Assembly (NCBI GenBank): GCA_017517815.1
Contig: JAFWYA010000024.1
Coordinates: forward strand, 1 to 38,844
Direction: 5' to 3'
Source of the DNA: Clostridia bacterium
GTDB taxonomy: Bacteria > Bacillota_A > Clostridia > Christensenellales > Aristaeellaceae
DNA: 38,844 nucleotides
Below the pieces are notes generated by a model. That model worked only from the letters and a program-made list of their open reading frames with translations, made no database searches and had not been told where the DNA came from. This document shows positions 7,443-16,095 of this stretch, piece after piece (position 1 is the stretch's first letter; each line of letters starts with the position of its first letter). The position numbers and the translations under genes were made by a program.

Positions 7443-8639
7443 ATGAAGAATTTTGTTTTCATCTCCCCCAACTTTCCCACCAACTACTGGCAGTTCTGCC
7501 AGGAGCTGAAGAACAACGGCATGAACGTGCTGGGCATCGGCGACCAGCCCTATCATGAGCTGCTGCCCCAGCTGAAGGACAGCCTGAACGAGTACTACAA
7601 GGTGTCCTCCATGGAAAACTACGACGAAGTGTACCGCGCCGTAGCTTTCTACATTCACAAATACGGCCGCATCGACTGGCTGGAGAGCAACAACGAGTAC
7701 TGGCTGGAGCGCGACGCCATGCTGCGCACCGACTTCCACATCACCAGCGGCTTCCAGTCTGAGGACATGCACCGCATCAAGTACAAGTCTGCCATGAAGG
7801 AATACTACCAGCGCGTAGGCATTCCCACCGCCCGTTACCACATTGTGGATGACTGGAACGGCTGCAAGGCTTTCATCGACGAAGTGAACTATCCCGTGGT
7901 CGTCAAGCCCGACAACGGCGTGGGCGCTTCCTGCACCTACAAGCTCAAGAGCGACGATGATCTGGCTGATTTCCTGAACAACAAGCGCGAGTGGGAAGTG
8001 CGCTACATCATGGAGGAGTTCATCCATGCCGAGGTCAACTCCTACGACGCCATCATCGACTCCAACGGCGAACCCATGTTTGAAACCGGCAACGTGACCC
8101 CCATGTCCATCATGGATATCGTCAACGACAACGACAACTCCCTGTACTATATCGTCAAGGAACTGCCCGACGACGTGCGCGAAGTCGGCCGCAAGACCGT
8201 GAAGAGCTTTGGCGTAAAGAGCCGCTTTGTGCACTTTGAGTTCTTCCGCCTCACGCAGGATCAGGAAGGCATGGGCAAGAAGGGCGACGTGGTGGCGCTG
8301 GAAGTGAACATGCGTCCCTGCGGCGGCTTCTCCCCCGATATGATGAACTTTGCCAACTCCACCGACGTGTATAAGATCTGGGCGGACATGATCGCCTTCA
8401 ACTACTCCACCAAGCCCGTTGGCGAACGCAGTTACTGCGCCTTTGCGGGTCTTCGCGACGGCAAGAATTTTGTGATGAGCCACGAGGACATCATGAACAA
8501 GTACGGTGCTCAGATGCGCATGGTAGAGCGCATCCCCGACGCCCTCTCCGGCGCCATGGGCAACCAGATGTATGTGGCCACCTTCCCCACCGAGGAGGAA
8601 ATGAACGCCTTCTATGCCGATGTCACCCGCTGCTGGTGA
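7443..8639 (+). CDS. ATP-grasp carboxylate-amine ligase-like protein
   Basis: 398 aa, soluble. An N-terminal Rossmann-like preATP-grasp domain (FVFISPNFP at the start) precedes an ATP-grasp domain: PVVVKPDNGVGA with the ATP-binding Lys near residue 156, IMEEFIHAEVNSYDA, and a metal-ligand region VHFEFF...ALEVNMRPCGG. Such enzymes form an acyl phosphate and join it to an amine or thiol. The substrate cannot be told from sequence. ATG 7443 follows AAGGATCAC. Codon use is strongly biased to C/G endings. Partnered with two esterases in one operon ending in the terminator at 8645, which suggests one pathway making or recycling a small amide- or ester-containing metabolite. Confidence 0.85.
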   Translation: MKNFVFISPNFPTNYWQFCQELKNNGMNVLGIGDQPYHELLPQLKDSLNEYYKVSSMENYDEVYRAVAFYIHKYGRIDWLESNNEYWLERDAMLRTDFHITSGFQSEDMHRIKYKSAMKEYYQRVGIPTARYHIVDDWNGCKAFIDEVNYPVVVKPDNGVGASCTYKLKSDDDLADFLNNKREWEVRYIMEEFIHAEVNSYDAIIDSNGEPMFETGNVTPMSIMDIVNDNDNSLYYIVKELPDDVREVGRKTVKSFGVKSRFVHFEFFRLTQDQEGMGKKGDVVALEVNMRPCGGFSPDMMNFANSTDVYKIWADMIAFNYSTKPVGERSYCAFAGLRDGKNFVMSHEDIMNKYGAQMRMVERIPDALSGAMGNQMYVATFPTEEEMNAFYADVTRCW

Positions 8640-8644
8640 CTCTC

Positions 8645-8676
8645 AAAAGCGTCTCCGCAAAGGAGGCGCTTTTTTT
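8645..8676 (+). terminator. Terminator of the esterase/ATP-grasp operon
   Basis: A 10-bp stem (8647-8656 with 8662-8671, one T-G pair) has a 5-nt loop and seven T residues. Confidence 0.85.
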
Positions 8677-8678
8677 CA

Positions 8679-8707
8679 TTGACTTTCCATGCCAGTCGTA
8701 GTATATT
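8679..8707 (+). promoter_or_regulatory. Promoter of the GH20 gene
   Basis: TTGACT (8679-8684), 17-bp spacer, TATATT (8702-8707), immediately after the preceding terminator and about 39 bp before the start codon. Confidence 0.7.
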
Positions 8708-8745
8708 TCCACTTACAGAGACATCCCCGAAAGGAGAACCATATT

Positions 8746-10566
8746 ATGTATCTTTTGCCTGTACCGCAGACCCTTCGCATGGAAGAGGGCCTTTTCAGCC
8801 TGAAGCTGGATACCAAGATCGTGCTGGACTGGGAGCTGGGCACGCTGGCCCGCACCGGCGCAAAGCAGCTGCAGGACGAACTGCGCGTCTCCTGCGGTCT
8901 GACGGCTGATATTCTCAGCGGCGAAGGCCGCAAGGGCGACATTTTCCTCACCGTTTGTGCCGCCGCACCTGCACAGGGCTACACCCTTTCCATCGGCGCT
9001 GACGGCATCACCCTCAAGGGCAACGACGAAGCCGGCCTGCTCAACGCTGTGCAGACACTTCGTCAGATCATCATGCAAAACGGCTGGGAACTGCCCGCCC
9101 TTACCATTGAGGACGCTCCCTGCTTCCCCAACCGCGGCTTCTATCACGATATCACCCGCGGCCGCACCCCCACCATGGAAACGCTCAAGTGGTGGGCCGA
9201 TCAGGCCTGCCTTTACAAGATCAACCAGCTGCAGCTGTATGTGGAGCACACCTATCTGTTCCGCGACATCACCGAAATGTGGCGCGCCGGTCAGCCGCTG
9301 ACCGCCCAGCAGATCATGGAGCTGGACGACTACTGCGCCGAGCGCGGCGTGGAGCTGGTGCCCTCTCTGAGCAGCTTTGGCCATCTGTGCGAACTGCTGC
9401 GCACCAAGAGCTACTGCGACCTGTGCGAGCTGGAGGACGCCCGCGAAACTCCCTCCACCATGCCTCACCGCATGGCGCACCACACCCTCAACCCCATCGA
9501 TCCCCGCTCGCTGGAGCTCGCCAAGAAGATGATCGCGGAGTTCATGCCGCTGTTCCGTTCCCGCCAGTTCAACCTCTGCGCTGACGAGACCTTCGACCTT
9601 GGCAAGGGCCGCAGCAAGGAAGCCATGGAAAAGCTGGGCGAAAGCCAGCTGTATATCGGCTTTGTGAAGGAACTGGCCGAGTTTATCGTTTCCAAGGGCC
9701 GCCGTCCCATGTTCTGGGGCGACATCGTCGTGCGCTTCGCCGATGCGGTGAAGGTACTGCCCGAAGGCACCATCTGCCTCAACTGGGCCTATCATCCCAC
9801 TGTTACGGAAGATTCCGCCCGCATTCTGGCCGAGGCCGGCGCTGTGCAGTACATGTGCCCCGGCGTTGGCGGCTGGAACCAGCTGATGAACCTGCTTCAC
9901 TCCAGCTATGAAAACATCTCCCGCATGGCCAAGCACGGCAAGAAGTACAACGCCATCGGCCTGCTCAACACCGACTGGGGCGATTACGGCCACGTCAATG
10001 ACCCGCGTTTCTCTCTGCCGGGCTTCATCTACGGCGCGCATTTCGGCTGGAGCAATGTAGAGCTCAGCTTTGGCGAGATCAACGAAGCCATTTCCAACCT
10101 GACCTATACTGACCGCAGCGGCCGTGTGGTGTGCACACTGGCGGGCACTGCCGGCAATGATGTGTTTACCTGGCATGCCATCGTGCGTCACAAGGATCAG
10201 GCGCAGGGCGTGCTCAACACCCTGTTCTGGGATGGCAAGGACGCTTTCGAACACTGCGACGAAAGCCGTGTGGAGGAAGCCAACGCCAAGCTGGACAATG
10301 TGATCGCCGAACTGCGCAAGTGCTGCCTCACCATGGATACCTCCGCCCGTTCCATGATGGAATGCTGGCAGATCGCCATTGAAGGCATGAAAGTGTGGAA
10401 CCTTGTCGGCGCCGCTGTCAAGACCGGTAAGAAGGATACTGTTCTGGCCGAAAAACTGGAACGCTGGTATTACCTGTACGAGCGCATGTGGCGCAGCGTA
10501 TCGCAGGAGAGCGAGCTGTGGCGCATTCGCGATGTGATGGGCTGGTACGCCGATCAGCTGCGGTAA
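8746..10566 (+). CDS. GH20-type beta-N-acetylhexosaminidase-like glycosidase
   Basis: 606 aa, no signal peptide, so it acts on imported oligosaccharides in the cytoplasm. An N-terminal GH20b-like domain (about 1-120, with LKGNDEAGLLNAVQTLRQII) leads into a TIM barrel starting at PNRGFYHDITRGR. The catalytic Asp-Glu pair of family GH20 is at about residues 280-281 in FNLCADETFDLG. The C-terminal 150 residues form a helical extension. GH20 enzymes remove terminal beta-linked GlcNAc or GalNAc by substrate-assisted catalysis; some relatives prefer other sugars, so specificity is open. ATG 8746 has AAGGAG nine bases upstream; the longer frame from 8689 has no ribosome binding site. Monocistronic, with its own promoter and terminator. 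Confidence 0.88.
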   Translation: MYLLPVPQTLRMEEGLFSLKLDTKIVLDWELGTLARTGAKQLQDELRVSCGLTADILSGEGRKGDIFLTVCAAAPAQGYTLSIGADGITLKGNDEAGLLNAVQTLRQIIMQNGWELPALTIEDAPCFPNRGFYHDITRGRTPTMETLKWWADQACLYKINQLQLYVEHTYLFRDITEMWRAGQPLTAQQIMELDDYCAERGVELVPSLSSFGHLCELLRTKSYCDLCELEDARETPSTMPHRMAHHTLNPIDPRSLELAKKMIAEFMPLFRSRQFNLCADETFDLGKGRSKEAMEKLGESQLYIGFVKELAEFIVSKGRRPMFWGDIVVRFADAVKVLPEGTICLNWAYHPTVTEDSARILAEAGAVQYMCPGVGGWNQLMNLLHSSYENISRMAKHGKKYNAIGLLNTDWGDYGHVNDPRFSLPGFIYGAHFGWSNVELSFGEINEAISNLTYTDRSGRVVCTLAGTAGNDVFTWHAIVRHKDQAQGVLNTLFWDGKDAFEHCDESRVEEANAKLDNVIAELRKCCLTMDTSARSMMECWQIAIEGMKVWNLVGAAVKTGKKDTVLAEKLERWYYLYERMWRSVSQESELWRIRDVMGWYADQLR

Positions 10567-10579
10567 AAAAAACAATCTT

Positions 10580-10616
10580 AAAACGACCGGATCCGCCAAT
10601 CCGGTCGTTTTTTTCT
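10580..10616 (+). terminator. Terminator of the GH20 gene
   Basis: An 11-bp perfect stem (AACGACCGGAT with ATCCGGTCGTT), a loop of about six bases and a T-rich tail. Confidence 0.85.
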
Positions 10617-10644
10617 TTACCTTTTGCCATTCTTCCGTTACAAT
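10616..10644 (+). promoter_or_regulatory. Promoter of the DUF5058-M20 operon
   Basis: TTTACC (10616-10621), 17-bp spacer, TACAAT (10639-10644), 40 bp before the start codon. The -35 is weak and directly follows the T-run of the previous terminator. Confidence 0.55.
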
Positions 10645-10683
10645 AATCACATTCCTATTTCACAGGAAGGAGAAAAGTCATCC

Positions 10684-11409
10684 ATGAATACCTTTAATGT
10701 CAACAGTCCATTCCTCTACGGCGTGACCGCCGTGGTCATTGTGTACGTGCTGGCGCAATCGCTGTTTTTCCTCATCCGGGCAGCCAAACGCGCTGGAGAG
10801 CTTGGTATCAGCAGCTCGGTCGTCAAAAAGACCGTTTTGTCCAGCGCGTTGTTCTCCATCGCGCCTGCGGCAGCTATTCTGCTGGGCGTGATCACGCTGT
10901 CGAAGTTTCTTGGTCTTCCGTTGCCCTGGCTGCGTCTGAGCGTGCTGGGCGCGCTCACCTATGAGCTGCCTGCCGCTGAAGCCACTGCCATCGCCATGAA
11001 CGTCGACACCACCATGCCCCTTGTGGATGCAAAGGCCTTTGCATCCATCGCATGGGTGATGACGCTGGGCATCATTCCCGGTATCTTTCTGGTGCTGTTT
11101 GGGCTGAAGAAGATCCAGTCCGGCATTGTATCCATCAAATCCAGGGACGCTAAATGGGGCGAGCTGTTCCTGTCCGGCCTGTTCCTGGGCATGATCTCCG
11201 CCTTCATGGGCATGCTGTTCAGCGATGTTCGTCTGGGCGTGCCGGGCTTTATCCCCATTGTGGTGGCGCTGATCTCCGCCGTCATCATGGCCATTTGCGG
11301 ATTGCTGATCAAAAAGTGCAACATGGCATGGCTGGAGCAGTACGCGCTGCCGCTGAGCATGCTGGGCGCGATGGCTGCGTCCATTCCCGTGACTGCGCTG
11401 ATGGGCTGA
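10684..11409 (+). CDS. DUF5058-family membrane protein
   Basis: 241 aa with about six to seven hydrophobic segments. I recognise the sequence style of DUF5058 (ALFSIAPAAAILLGVITLSKFLGLPLPWLRLSV region), an uncharacterised integral membrane family. The N-terminus begins with a short periplasmic stretch and a first segment at about residues 11-32. ATG 10684 follows GGAGG-like sequence by about 11 bases. It is 13 bp before another membrane protein and then an M20 peptidase, so the two membrane proteins probably form a transporter whose substrate, perhaps a peptide or acyl-amino acid, is handled by the peptidase. This is inference. Confidence 0.75.
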   Translation: MNTFNVNSPFLYGVTAVVIVYVLAQSLFFLIRAAKRAGELGISSSVVKKTVLSSALFSIAPAAAILLGVITLSKFLGLPLPWLRLSVLGALTYELPAAEATAIAMNVDTTMPLVDAKAFASIAWVMTLGIIPGIFLVLFGLKKIQSGIVSIKSRDAKWGELFLSGLFLGMISAFMGMLFSDVRLGVPGFIPIVVALISAVIMAICGLLIKKCNMAWLEQYALPLSMLGAMAASIPVTALMG

Positions 11410-11422
11410 GAGGAGGATGCAC

Positions 11423-12082
11423 ATGAAAAACCGTGATTATATGGATTCTGTTCATTTCTATGGCCGCATCTGGGTGGCCACGGGCATTCTGCTGATGCTG
11501 CTGACTCCGGTCGCCATTTGTGTATACTACAATGCATGGCCGCAGCTGCAGCATGTATTCAAGGGTTTGCTGGGCGTTGCGCCCATCTTCTGGACGGTAG
11601 GCATCATTGAGGTATTCACCTACGCGCCCATGCTTGGCACAGGCGGCACCTATCTGGGCTTCATCACCGGAAACGTGACCAGTCTGAAGGTACCCGCCGC
11701 ACTCAACGCCATGTCTGCTGCGGATGTAAAGGCCTCCAGCGAAGAAGGCGAGGTCATCTCCACCATCGCCATTGCTTCCAGCTCCATCGTCACCACCATC
11801 GTGATCGCCCTTGGCGTGCTGATGCTGGGTTACCTGCAGCCGCTGCTGGAATCTCCTGTGCTGGCGCCTGCATTTGACAATATTCTGCCCTCGCTGTTCG
11901 GCGGTCTGGGTGTGGTGTATATCTCTAAAAACTGGAAGATCGCCATTGCTCCGCTGGTCTTTATGATCGTGCTGTTCCTGCTGGTGCCGTCGCTGGCCAG
12001 CTCGGTGGGTATTCTGGTGCCTGTCGGCGCGCTGGTGGCCATTGGCGCAGCGCGTATCCTGTACAAGAAAGGCAAGGTGTGA
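11423..12082 (+). CDS. Integral membrane protein, partner of the DUF5058 protein
   Basis: 219 aa with about five hydrophobic segments. A conserved-looking motif LGTGGTYLGFITGNVTSLKV lies between segments two and three. I do not recognise a named family. AGGAGG at 11411-11416 directly abuts an ATG at 11417 but lies six bases from the ATG at 11423, so the latter is the likely start. It is close behind the DUF5058 gene and two bases before the M20 gene, so the three are co-transcribed and probably act together. Confidence 0.75.
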   Translation: MKNRDYMDSVHFYGRIWVATGILLMLLTPVAICVYYNAWPQLQHVFKGLLGVAPIFWTVGIIEVFTYAPMLGTGGTYLGFITGNVTSLKVPAALNAMSAADVKASSEEGEVISTIAIASSSIVTTIVIALGVLMLGYLQPLLESPVLAPAFDNILPSLFGGLGVVYISKNWKIAIAPLVFMIVLFLLVPSLASSVGILVPVGALVAIGAARILYKKGKV

Positions 12083-12084
12083 CC

Positions 12085-13515
12085 ATGGGCCTGATCATCC
12101 TGCTTGCTGCTGCTGCCTTTGTAGCAGTGCTGCTCATTCGCGGCCTGTTGTTCACGCCCAAGGCTGAACCGGCTGCGAACGCCACTCCCGAAACGGTAGA
12201 CCGTGAAAAAGCCGTGAGTGACCTGCAGCAACTCATCCGCGCCAAGACTGTCTCCTACCGTGACAAAACGCTGGAGGACGAAGCCGAGTTTGAAAAGCTG
12301 GAACAGCTTCTTCCTCAACTTTTTCCCAATGTTGCACGCGCCTGCGAGTTCGTCAAGCCCGGCCCGCGCAGCCTGCTGTTTTGCTGGAAGGGACAGTCTT
12401 CCGACAAACCCGGCGTGCTGATGGCCCACTACGATGTGGTTCCTGTGGACGAAGAGGGCTGGGACAAACCCGCTTTTGATGCCATCATTGAAGATGACGT
12501 GATGTGGGGCCGCGGCACGCTGGACACCAAGGGAACCCTTCTGGGCGTGCTGGAAGCTGCCGACAGCCTGATCGCCGAAGGCTTTGTACCCGCACAGGAT
12601 CTGTACCTGGCCTTTGCCGGTGATGAAGAGATCTCCGGCGACGGTGCGCCGTGCATCATCCGCTGGCTGCAGGCACATGATATTCAGCCTGACTTTGTGC
12701 TGGATGAAGGCGGCGCTGTGGTTGAAAACGTCTTCCCCGGCGTGCACGTGCCCAGCGCCATGGTGGGCATTGGCGAAAAGGGCCCCATGGATGTAAAGCT
12801 GGTGCTGGACAGTGCCGGCGGCCATGCCTCTACGCCTCCGCCGCACAGTCCTGTCGGCGTGCTGGCACAGGCTGTTACGCGTATTGAATCGCACCCCTTC
12901 CCATTCCAGCTTACCGCGCCTGCTGCACAGATGTTTGACACACTGGGCCGCAGATCGACCTTCCTGTTCCGGGTGATCTTTGCAAACCTGTGGTGCTTCA
13001 AGCCCGTGCTGAATCTGATCTGCAAAAAGAGCGGCGGCGAACTTAACGCGCTGGTGCGCACCACCGTGGCCTTTACGCAGATGCAGGGCGCTGCTGCCTC
13101 CAATGTGCTGCCGCCGCATGCATGGGTGGGAGCGAATCTGCGCCTCATCGGCGACGAGACCACCGAAAGCGCGAAGGCCTATCTGGAAAAGGTCATCGCC
13201 AACGACAAGATCAGGGTGGAGATCGTGCACGGCATGAATCCCTCCCCTATCTCCCGCACAGACTGCGAGCCGTGGGAACGCCTGAGCGCCGCCATCCGCG
13301 CCACCTGGACGGATACCGTCGTTTCGCCCTATCTGATGCTGGCATGCTCCGACAGCCGCCACTACAGCCGTATCTGTCCGCATGTGTACCGTTTCTCTGC
13401 CATGGCGCTGAGCAAGGCCGAACGCGGCATGATTCACGCCAACAACGAGCGCGTGCCACTGGATACCATCGAAAAAACCGTCGCATTCTACCGCAGGCTC
13501 ATCAAAATGTGCTGA
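12085..13515 (+). CDS. Membrane-anchored M20 metallopeptidase (carboxypeptidase S/PM20D1-like)
   Basis: 476 aa. The first 23 residues are a hydrophobic anchor, followed by a Pro/Ala linker and the catalytic domain. M20 zinc-site motifs are present in order: MAHYDVVP (His and Asp), GRGTLDTKG (bridging Asp), AFAGDEEISG (catalytic Glu pair), VLDEGG, and a C-terminal His region (DSRHYSRICPHVYRF). The dimerisation domain is in the middle. Anchored M20 enzymes cleave dipeptides or N-acyl amino acids. ATG 12085 follows AAGGTG and the preceding stop by two bases; a GTG two codons upstream is possible. Last gene of a three-gene operon with two membrane proteins. Confidence 0.9.
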   Translation: MGLIILLAAAAFVAVLLIRGLLFTPKAEPAANATPETVDREKAVSDLQQLIRAKTVSYRDKTLEDEAEFEKLEQLLPQLFPNVARACEFVKPGPRSLLFCWKGQSSDKPGVLMAHYDVVPVDEEGWDKPAFDAIIEDDVMWGRGTLDTKGTLLGVLEAADSLIAEGFVPAQDLYLAFAGDEEISGDGAPCIIRWLQAHDIQPDFVLDEGGAVVENVFPGVHVPSAMVGIGEKGPMDVKLVLDSAGGHASTPPPHSPVGVLAQAVTRIESHPFPFQLTAPAAQMFDTLGRRSTFLFRVIFANLWCFKPVLNLICKKSGGELNALVRTTVAFTQMQGAAASNVLPPHAWVGANLRLIGDETTESAKAYLEKVIANDKIRVEIVHGMNPSPISRTDCEPWERLSAAIRATWTDTVVSPYLMLACSDSRHYSRICPHVYRFSAMALSKAERGMIHANNERVPLDTIEKTVAFYRRLIKMC

Positions 13516-13516
13516 C

Positions 13517-13556
13517 AAAAAAAACTCGCTTCCGTTCTGGAAGCGAGTTTTTTTGT
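13517..13556 (+). terminator. Bidirectional terminator between convergent operons
   Basis: A 13-bp perfect stem (13521-13533 with 13539-13551) has a GTTCT loop, an A-run before it and a T-run after it. It serves the M20 operon on + and the ABC exporter operon on the minus strand. Confidence 0.9.
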
Positions 13557-14329
13557 CATGAACCGGCTGATTTGTATCTGCTAACCCCCAGCCGCCACGC
13601 CGCATAGCACGGCAGCAGAAGCAGCGGAGCAAGCAGCGGCAGGAATGCATATCCTGTCGGACCGCGTCCCAGCAGATACTGCAGCGGATAGTACTGAAAC
13701 AGCGCGTAGGGAATAACATACGTGGTGATTTTCAGCATTCCCTGTCCATACACATCCAGCGGATAAGCACCGTGCTCACGTGCACCGTCTGTGAAGCAGT
13801 TCATGAATTCGAGTCCCTCCAGCGTGAAAAAACTCAGCGCTGCAAACAGCAGAAACAGGGCACAGAACACCAGCGCGCCACAGATGACCATCAGCCCAAG
13901 GCACAGGCAGCGCAACGGCGTCCATGCTACGGCTGACAGCTGAATGCCGATCACCAGCATCACCAGCGACTGGATCAGCTTGCCCAGACGCGCAAACTCG
14001 ATCTGATGGCACAGCACCTGAAAAATGAGCCCGCGCGGGCGGACGAGAAGGCGGTCAAATTCCGCGCTCCGTATGACGTTTGGAAACTGATCAAATCCAC
14101 GGAAGAAACCTTCCGCAAGCGAAAATGCCATCCACATCACGCTCGCGCACAGCAGCACCTCGCCCAGTGTGTAGCCTTTCACCGTTTCAAACCTGTCCAG
14201 CAGGAAGAAAACCACCACGAACGCCGAAAACGATGTGAGAAACTGCCCGATCACCGCAAAGAAAAACGACTTTTTGTATGCCATGCGGCTTTTGAGGTGC
14301 ATGGCGAAGAATTTAAAATACAGTTTCAT
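13556..14329 (-). CDS. ABC-2 type transporter permease
   Basis: 257 aa with about six membrane segments, of the ABC2_membrane_6 (DUF990) type by its N-terminal sequence and FRGFDQFPNVIRSAEFDRLLVRP loop, which is typical of this subfamily. It pairs with the second permease and the ATPase upstream to form an exporter of unknown substrate; drugs, lipids or polysaccharides are known for relatives. ATG 14329 has GGAGGG about nine bases upstream. The longer frame back to 14485 lies inside the upstream gene and has no ribosome binding site. Four bases separate it from the preceding gene. Confidence 0.88.
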   Translation of the reverse strand: MKLYFKFFAMHLKSRMAYKKSFFFAVIGQFLTSFSAFVVVFFLLDRFETVKGYTLGEVLLCASVMWMAFSLAEGFFRGFDQFPNVIRSAEFDRLLVRPRGLIFQVLCHQIEFARLGKLIQSLVMLVIGIQLSAVAWTPLRCLCLGLMVICGALVFCALFLLFAALSFFTLEGLEFMNCFTDGAREHGAYPLDVYGQGMLKITTYVIPYALFQYYPLQYLLGRGPTGYAFLPLLAPLLLLPCYAAWRLGVSRYKSAGS

Positions 14330-14333
14330 CGCT

Positions 14334-15137
14334 TCACCCTCCCTGCACGCACAGCCGCTTGAGTCCCCTGTGCTGAAGCGCATAGCCAAACAGGCCGAGC
14401 ACAGCCAGCCAGAACACCTGCAGCACCAGCATTTCCACCATTTCAGGCCCTGCAAGGTCGCCGGAGTAAATGCGAAGCGGCGCATTGGTCATCGCGCCAA
14501 AGGGCGAATAATGGAACAGCTTTGCCAGCCTGTCCGGCATAAAGGGCAGCGGAATCAGGTTGCCGCTGAGAAGCTCTGCGATGGGCAGCACCATCATGCG
14601 AACGCCCTCGGATGAAAGGGTAAAAAAGCACGAGAAATAAATGATCAGACAGAATGCAACACCCACGCAGGCTGCCAATGCCAATGAAACCCAAAAGGCC
14701 GCAAACGCCGTCGGCGAGGCTGCGAAGCTCAGCCCCCACGGCTTTGGCAGAAGAGCAGTCACCACAAACAGCGGAACGCAGCGCAGGATGACCCGGCTGA
14801 CACGCAAAGCCAGCGTGCGTGCAAACCACATGCCATACAGCGAGGACGGTCGACACAGCTCGTAGGCGACGTTGCCGTTCAGGATCATGGTAAACAGGTC
14901 CCATTCAAACGTATAGGTATTCAGCAGTGCCAGCAGCGCCTGCCTGAGCCAGATATAGCTGACCAGATGGTCAAGCTGCATGGGAAAACTTTCCGGGCTG
15001 GCCGCATAAAAAGCGCGATAGAGCAGGATCTCCATAAAGCCCCAAAAGAACTGCGTCACCACGCCTGCCCATGCAGCGGTGCGGTACTGCAGCCCGTTGA
15101 TCAGACGCATGCGAAAGAATGTCCAGCAGGATCTCAT
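14334..15137 (-). CDS. ABC-2 type transporter permease
   Basis: 267 aa with six predicted membrane segments, the second permease of the heterodimeric exporter. It carries the family pattern LVSYIWLRQALLALL...ILNGNVAYELCRP, which parallels the FDRLLVRP loop in the other permease. ATG 15137 has GGTGGAAGG just upstream. It follows the ATPase stop by 11 bp. Confidence 0.88.
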   Translation of the reverse strand: MRSCWTFFRMRLINGLQYRTAAWAGVVTQFFWGFMEILLYRAFYAASPESFPMQLDHLVSYIWLRQALLALLNTYTFEWDLFTMILNGNVAYELCRPSSLYGMWFARTLALRVSRVILRCVPLFVVTALLPKPWGLSFAASPTAFAAFWVSLALAACVGVAFCLIIYFSCFFTLSSEGVRMMVLPIAELLSGNLIPLPFMPDRLAKLFHYSPFGAMTNAPLRIYSGDLAGPEMVEMLVLQVFWLAVLGLFGYALQHRGLKRLCVQGG

Positions 15138-15148
15138 CCTTCCACCCC

Positions 15149-15946
15149 CTACATGCCGTAACGCGCATACAACGCTGCAGCAAGTTCATCCAGGGAATGA
15201 GCGTCGGGATTGACACGGCGCACATCGCCAAAGTCGCCGTCCAGCAGCAATTTGCCTTGACCAATCAGCAGAATGCGCGTTGCCAGCGCTTCAATATCCT
15301 GCATGTCATGAGTGGTCAGCAGCACAGTGGTGCCGTGGGTTTCATTCCGCTTTTGAATAAATGAGCGTACCGCCAGCTTGCTGACTGCATCCAGGCCGAT
15401 GGTAGGCTCATCCAGAAACAGCACCTTCGGGTCGTGCAGCAGCGATGCGGCGATCTCGCAGCGCATGCGCTGACCAAGGCTTAACTGGCGCGCAGGCGTG
15501 CGCAGCAGTTCGCCCAGTTCCAGCGCATCGGTCAGTTCCTCCACATTACGGCGATAGCGCGCATCCTCGACACGGTAGATTTCCTTCAGCAGTTCAAAGG
15601 AATCATTCACAGGCACATCCCACCATAGCTGGCTGCGCTGGCCGAATACCACGCCGATCTCCGCCACGTGTTTTTTGCGTTCTTTCCACGGAACGCGGCC
15701 ATTCACCCTGCATTCTCCCGAATCCGGCGTAAGAATGCCGCTGAGCACCTTGATGGTGGAGGATTTTCCAGCCCCGTTGGGCCCAATGTAGCCGACGATC
15801 TCGCCGTCTGCAATGGTAAAAGACAGGTCGTCCAGCGCCTTGATCTCATGCGTTTCACGCCTGCCAAGCGCCTTCACTGCCTGCCACAGTCCGCTGTCCC
15901 TGCGGGATACACGATAGGTTTTGCTTAAGCTTTTGACTTCAATCAT
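15149..15946 (-). CDS. ABC transporter ATP-binding protein
   Basis: 265 aa, the cytoplasmic nucleotide-binding subunit. Walker A GPNGAGKSS, Q-loop region VVFGQRSQLWWDVP, signature LSLGQRMRCE, Walker B VLFLDEPT and H-loop TTHD are all present, so it should be active. The Q-loop sequence is typical of ATPases paired with DUF990-type permeases. ATG 15946 has AGGAGG eight bases upstream. The frame extends 55 codons further, but that is the untranslated leader. First gene of a three-gene export operon. Confidence 0.94.
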   Translation of the reverse strand: MIEVKSLSKTYRVSRRDSGLWQAVKALGRRETHEIKALDDLSFTIADGEIVGYIGPNGAGKSSTIKVLSGILTPDSGECRVNGRVPWKERKKHVAEIGVVFGQRSQLWWDVPVNDSFELLKEIYRVEDARYRRNVEELTDALELGELLRTPARQLSLGQRMRCEIAASLLHDPKVLFLDEPTIGLDAVSKLAVRSFIQKRNETHGTTVLLTTHDMQDIEALATRILLIGQGKLLLDGDFGDVRRVNPDAHSLDELAAALYARYGM

Positions 15947-16060
15947 AGGTCTCCTCCTGGTAGTTATACAGTCGTATCTTGCCAGGCGGTGAGGACGGTC
16001 AACGACTCCGGCCCCTTCCCTGCAGGGTTTGCAGGTACCGTCTGATAGGAATAGAGGGTG
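15947..16060 (-). promoter_or_regulatory. Structured 5' leader of the ABC operon
   Basis: The leader of about 115 nt between the promoter and the ATPase start holds a self-complementary CCCTGCAGGG, a GTCGT...ACGAC stem, and CCTGG able to pair with the CCAGG that overlaps the ribosome binding site. It could control translation. It matches no riboswitch class I know. Confidence 0.35.
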
Positions 16061-16066
16061 ATGTGA

Positions 16067-16095
16067 AGCATAGCAGAAAAGCCCTGTAAAGTCAA
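16067..16095 (-). promoter_or_regulatory. Promoter of the ABC exporter operon
   Basis: On the minus strand, TTGACT (16090-16095), 17-bp spacer, TATGCT (16067-16072). It directly follows the T-run of the terminator at 16096. Confidence 0.65.

Noticed and set aside
8713..10650. 645-codon minus frame opposite the GH20 gene
   Set aside because: Antisense of a gene with catalytic motifs, its own promoter, ribosome binding site and terminator.
11830..13719. 629-codon minus frame opposite the M20 gene
   Set aside because: It runs through the bidirectional terminator at 13517 and across the M20 motifs on the other strand.
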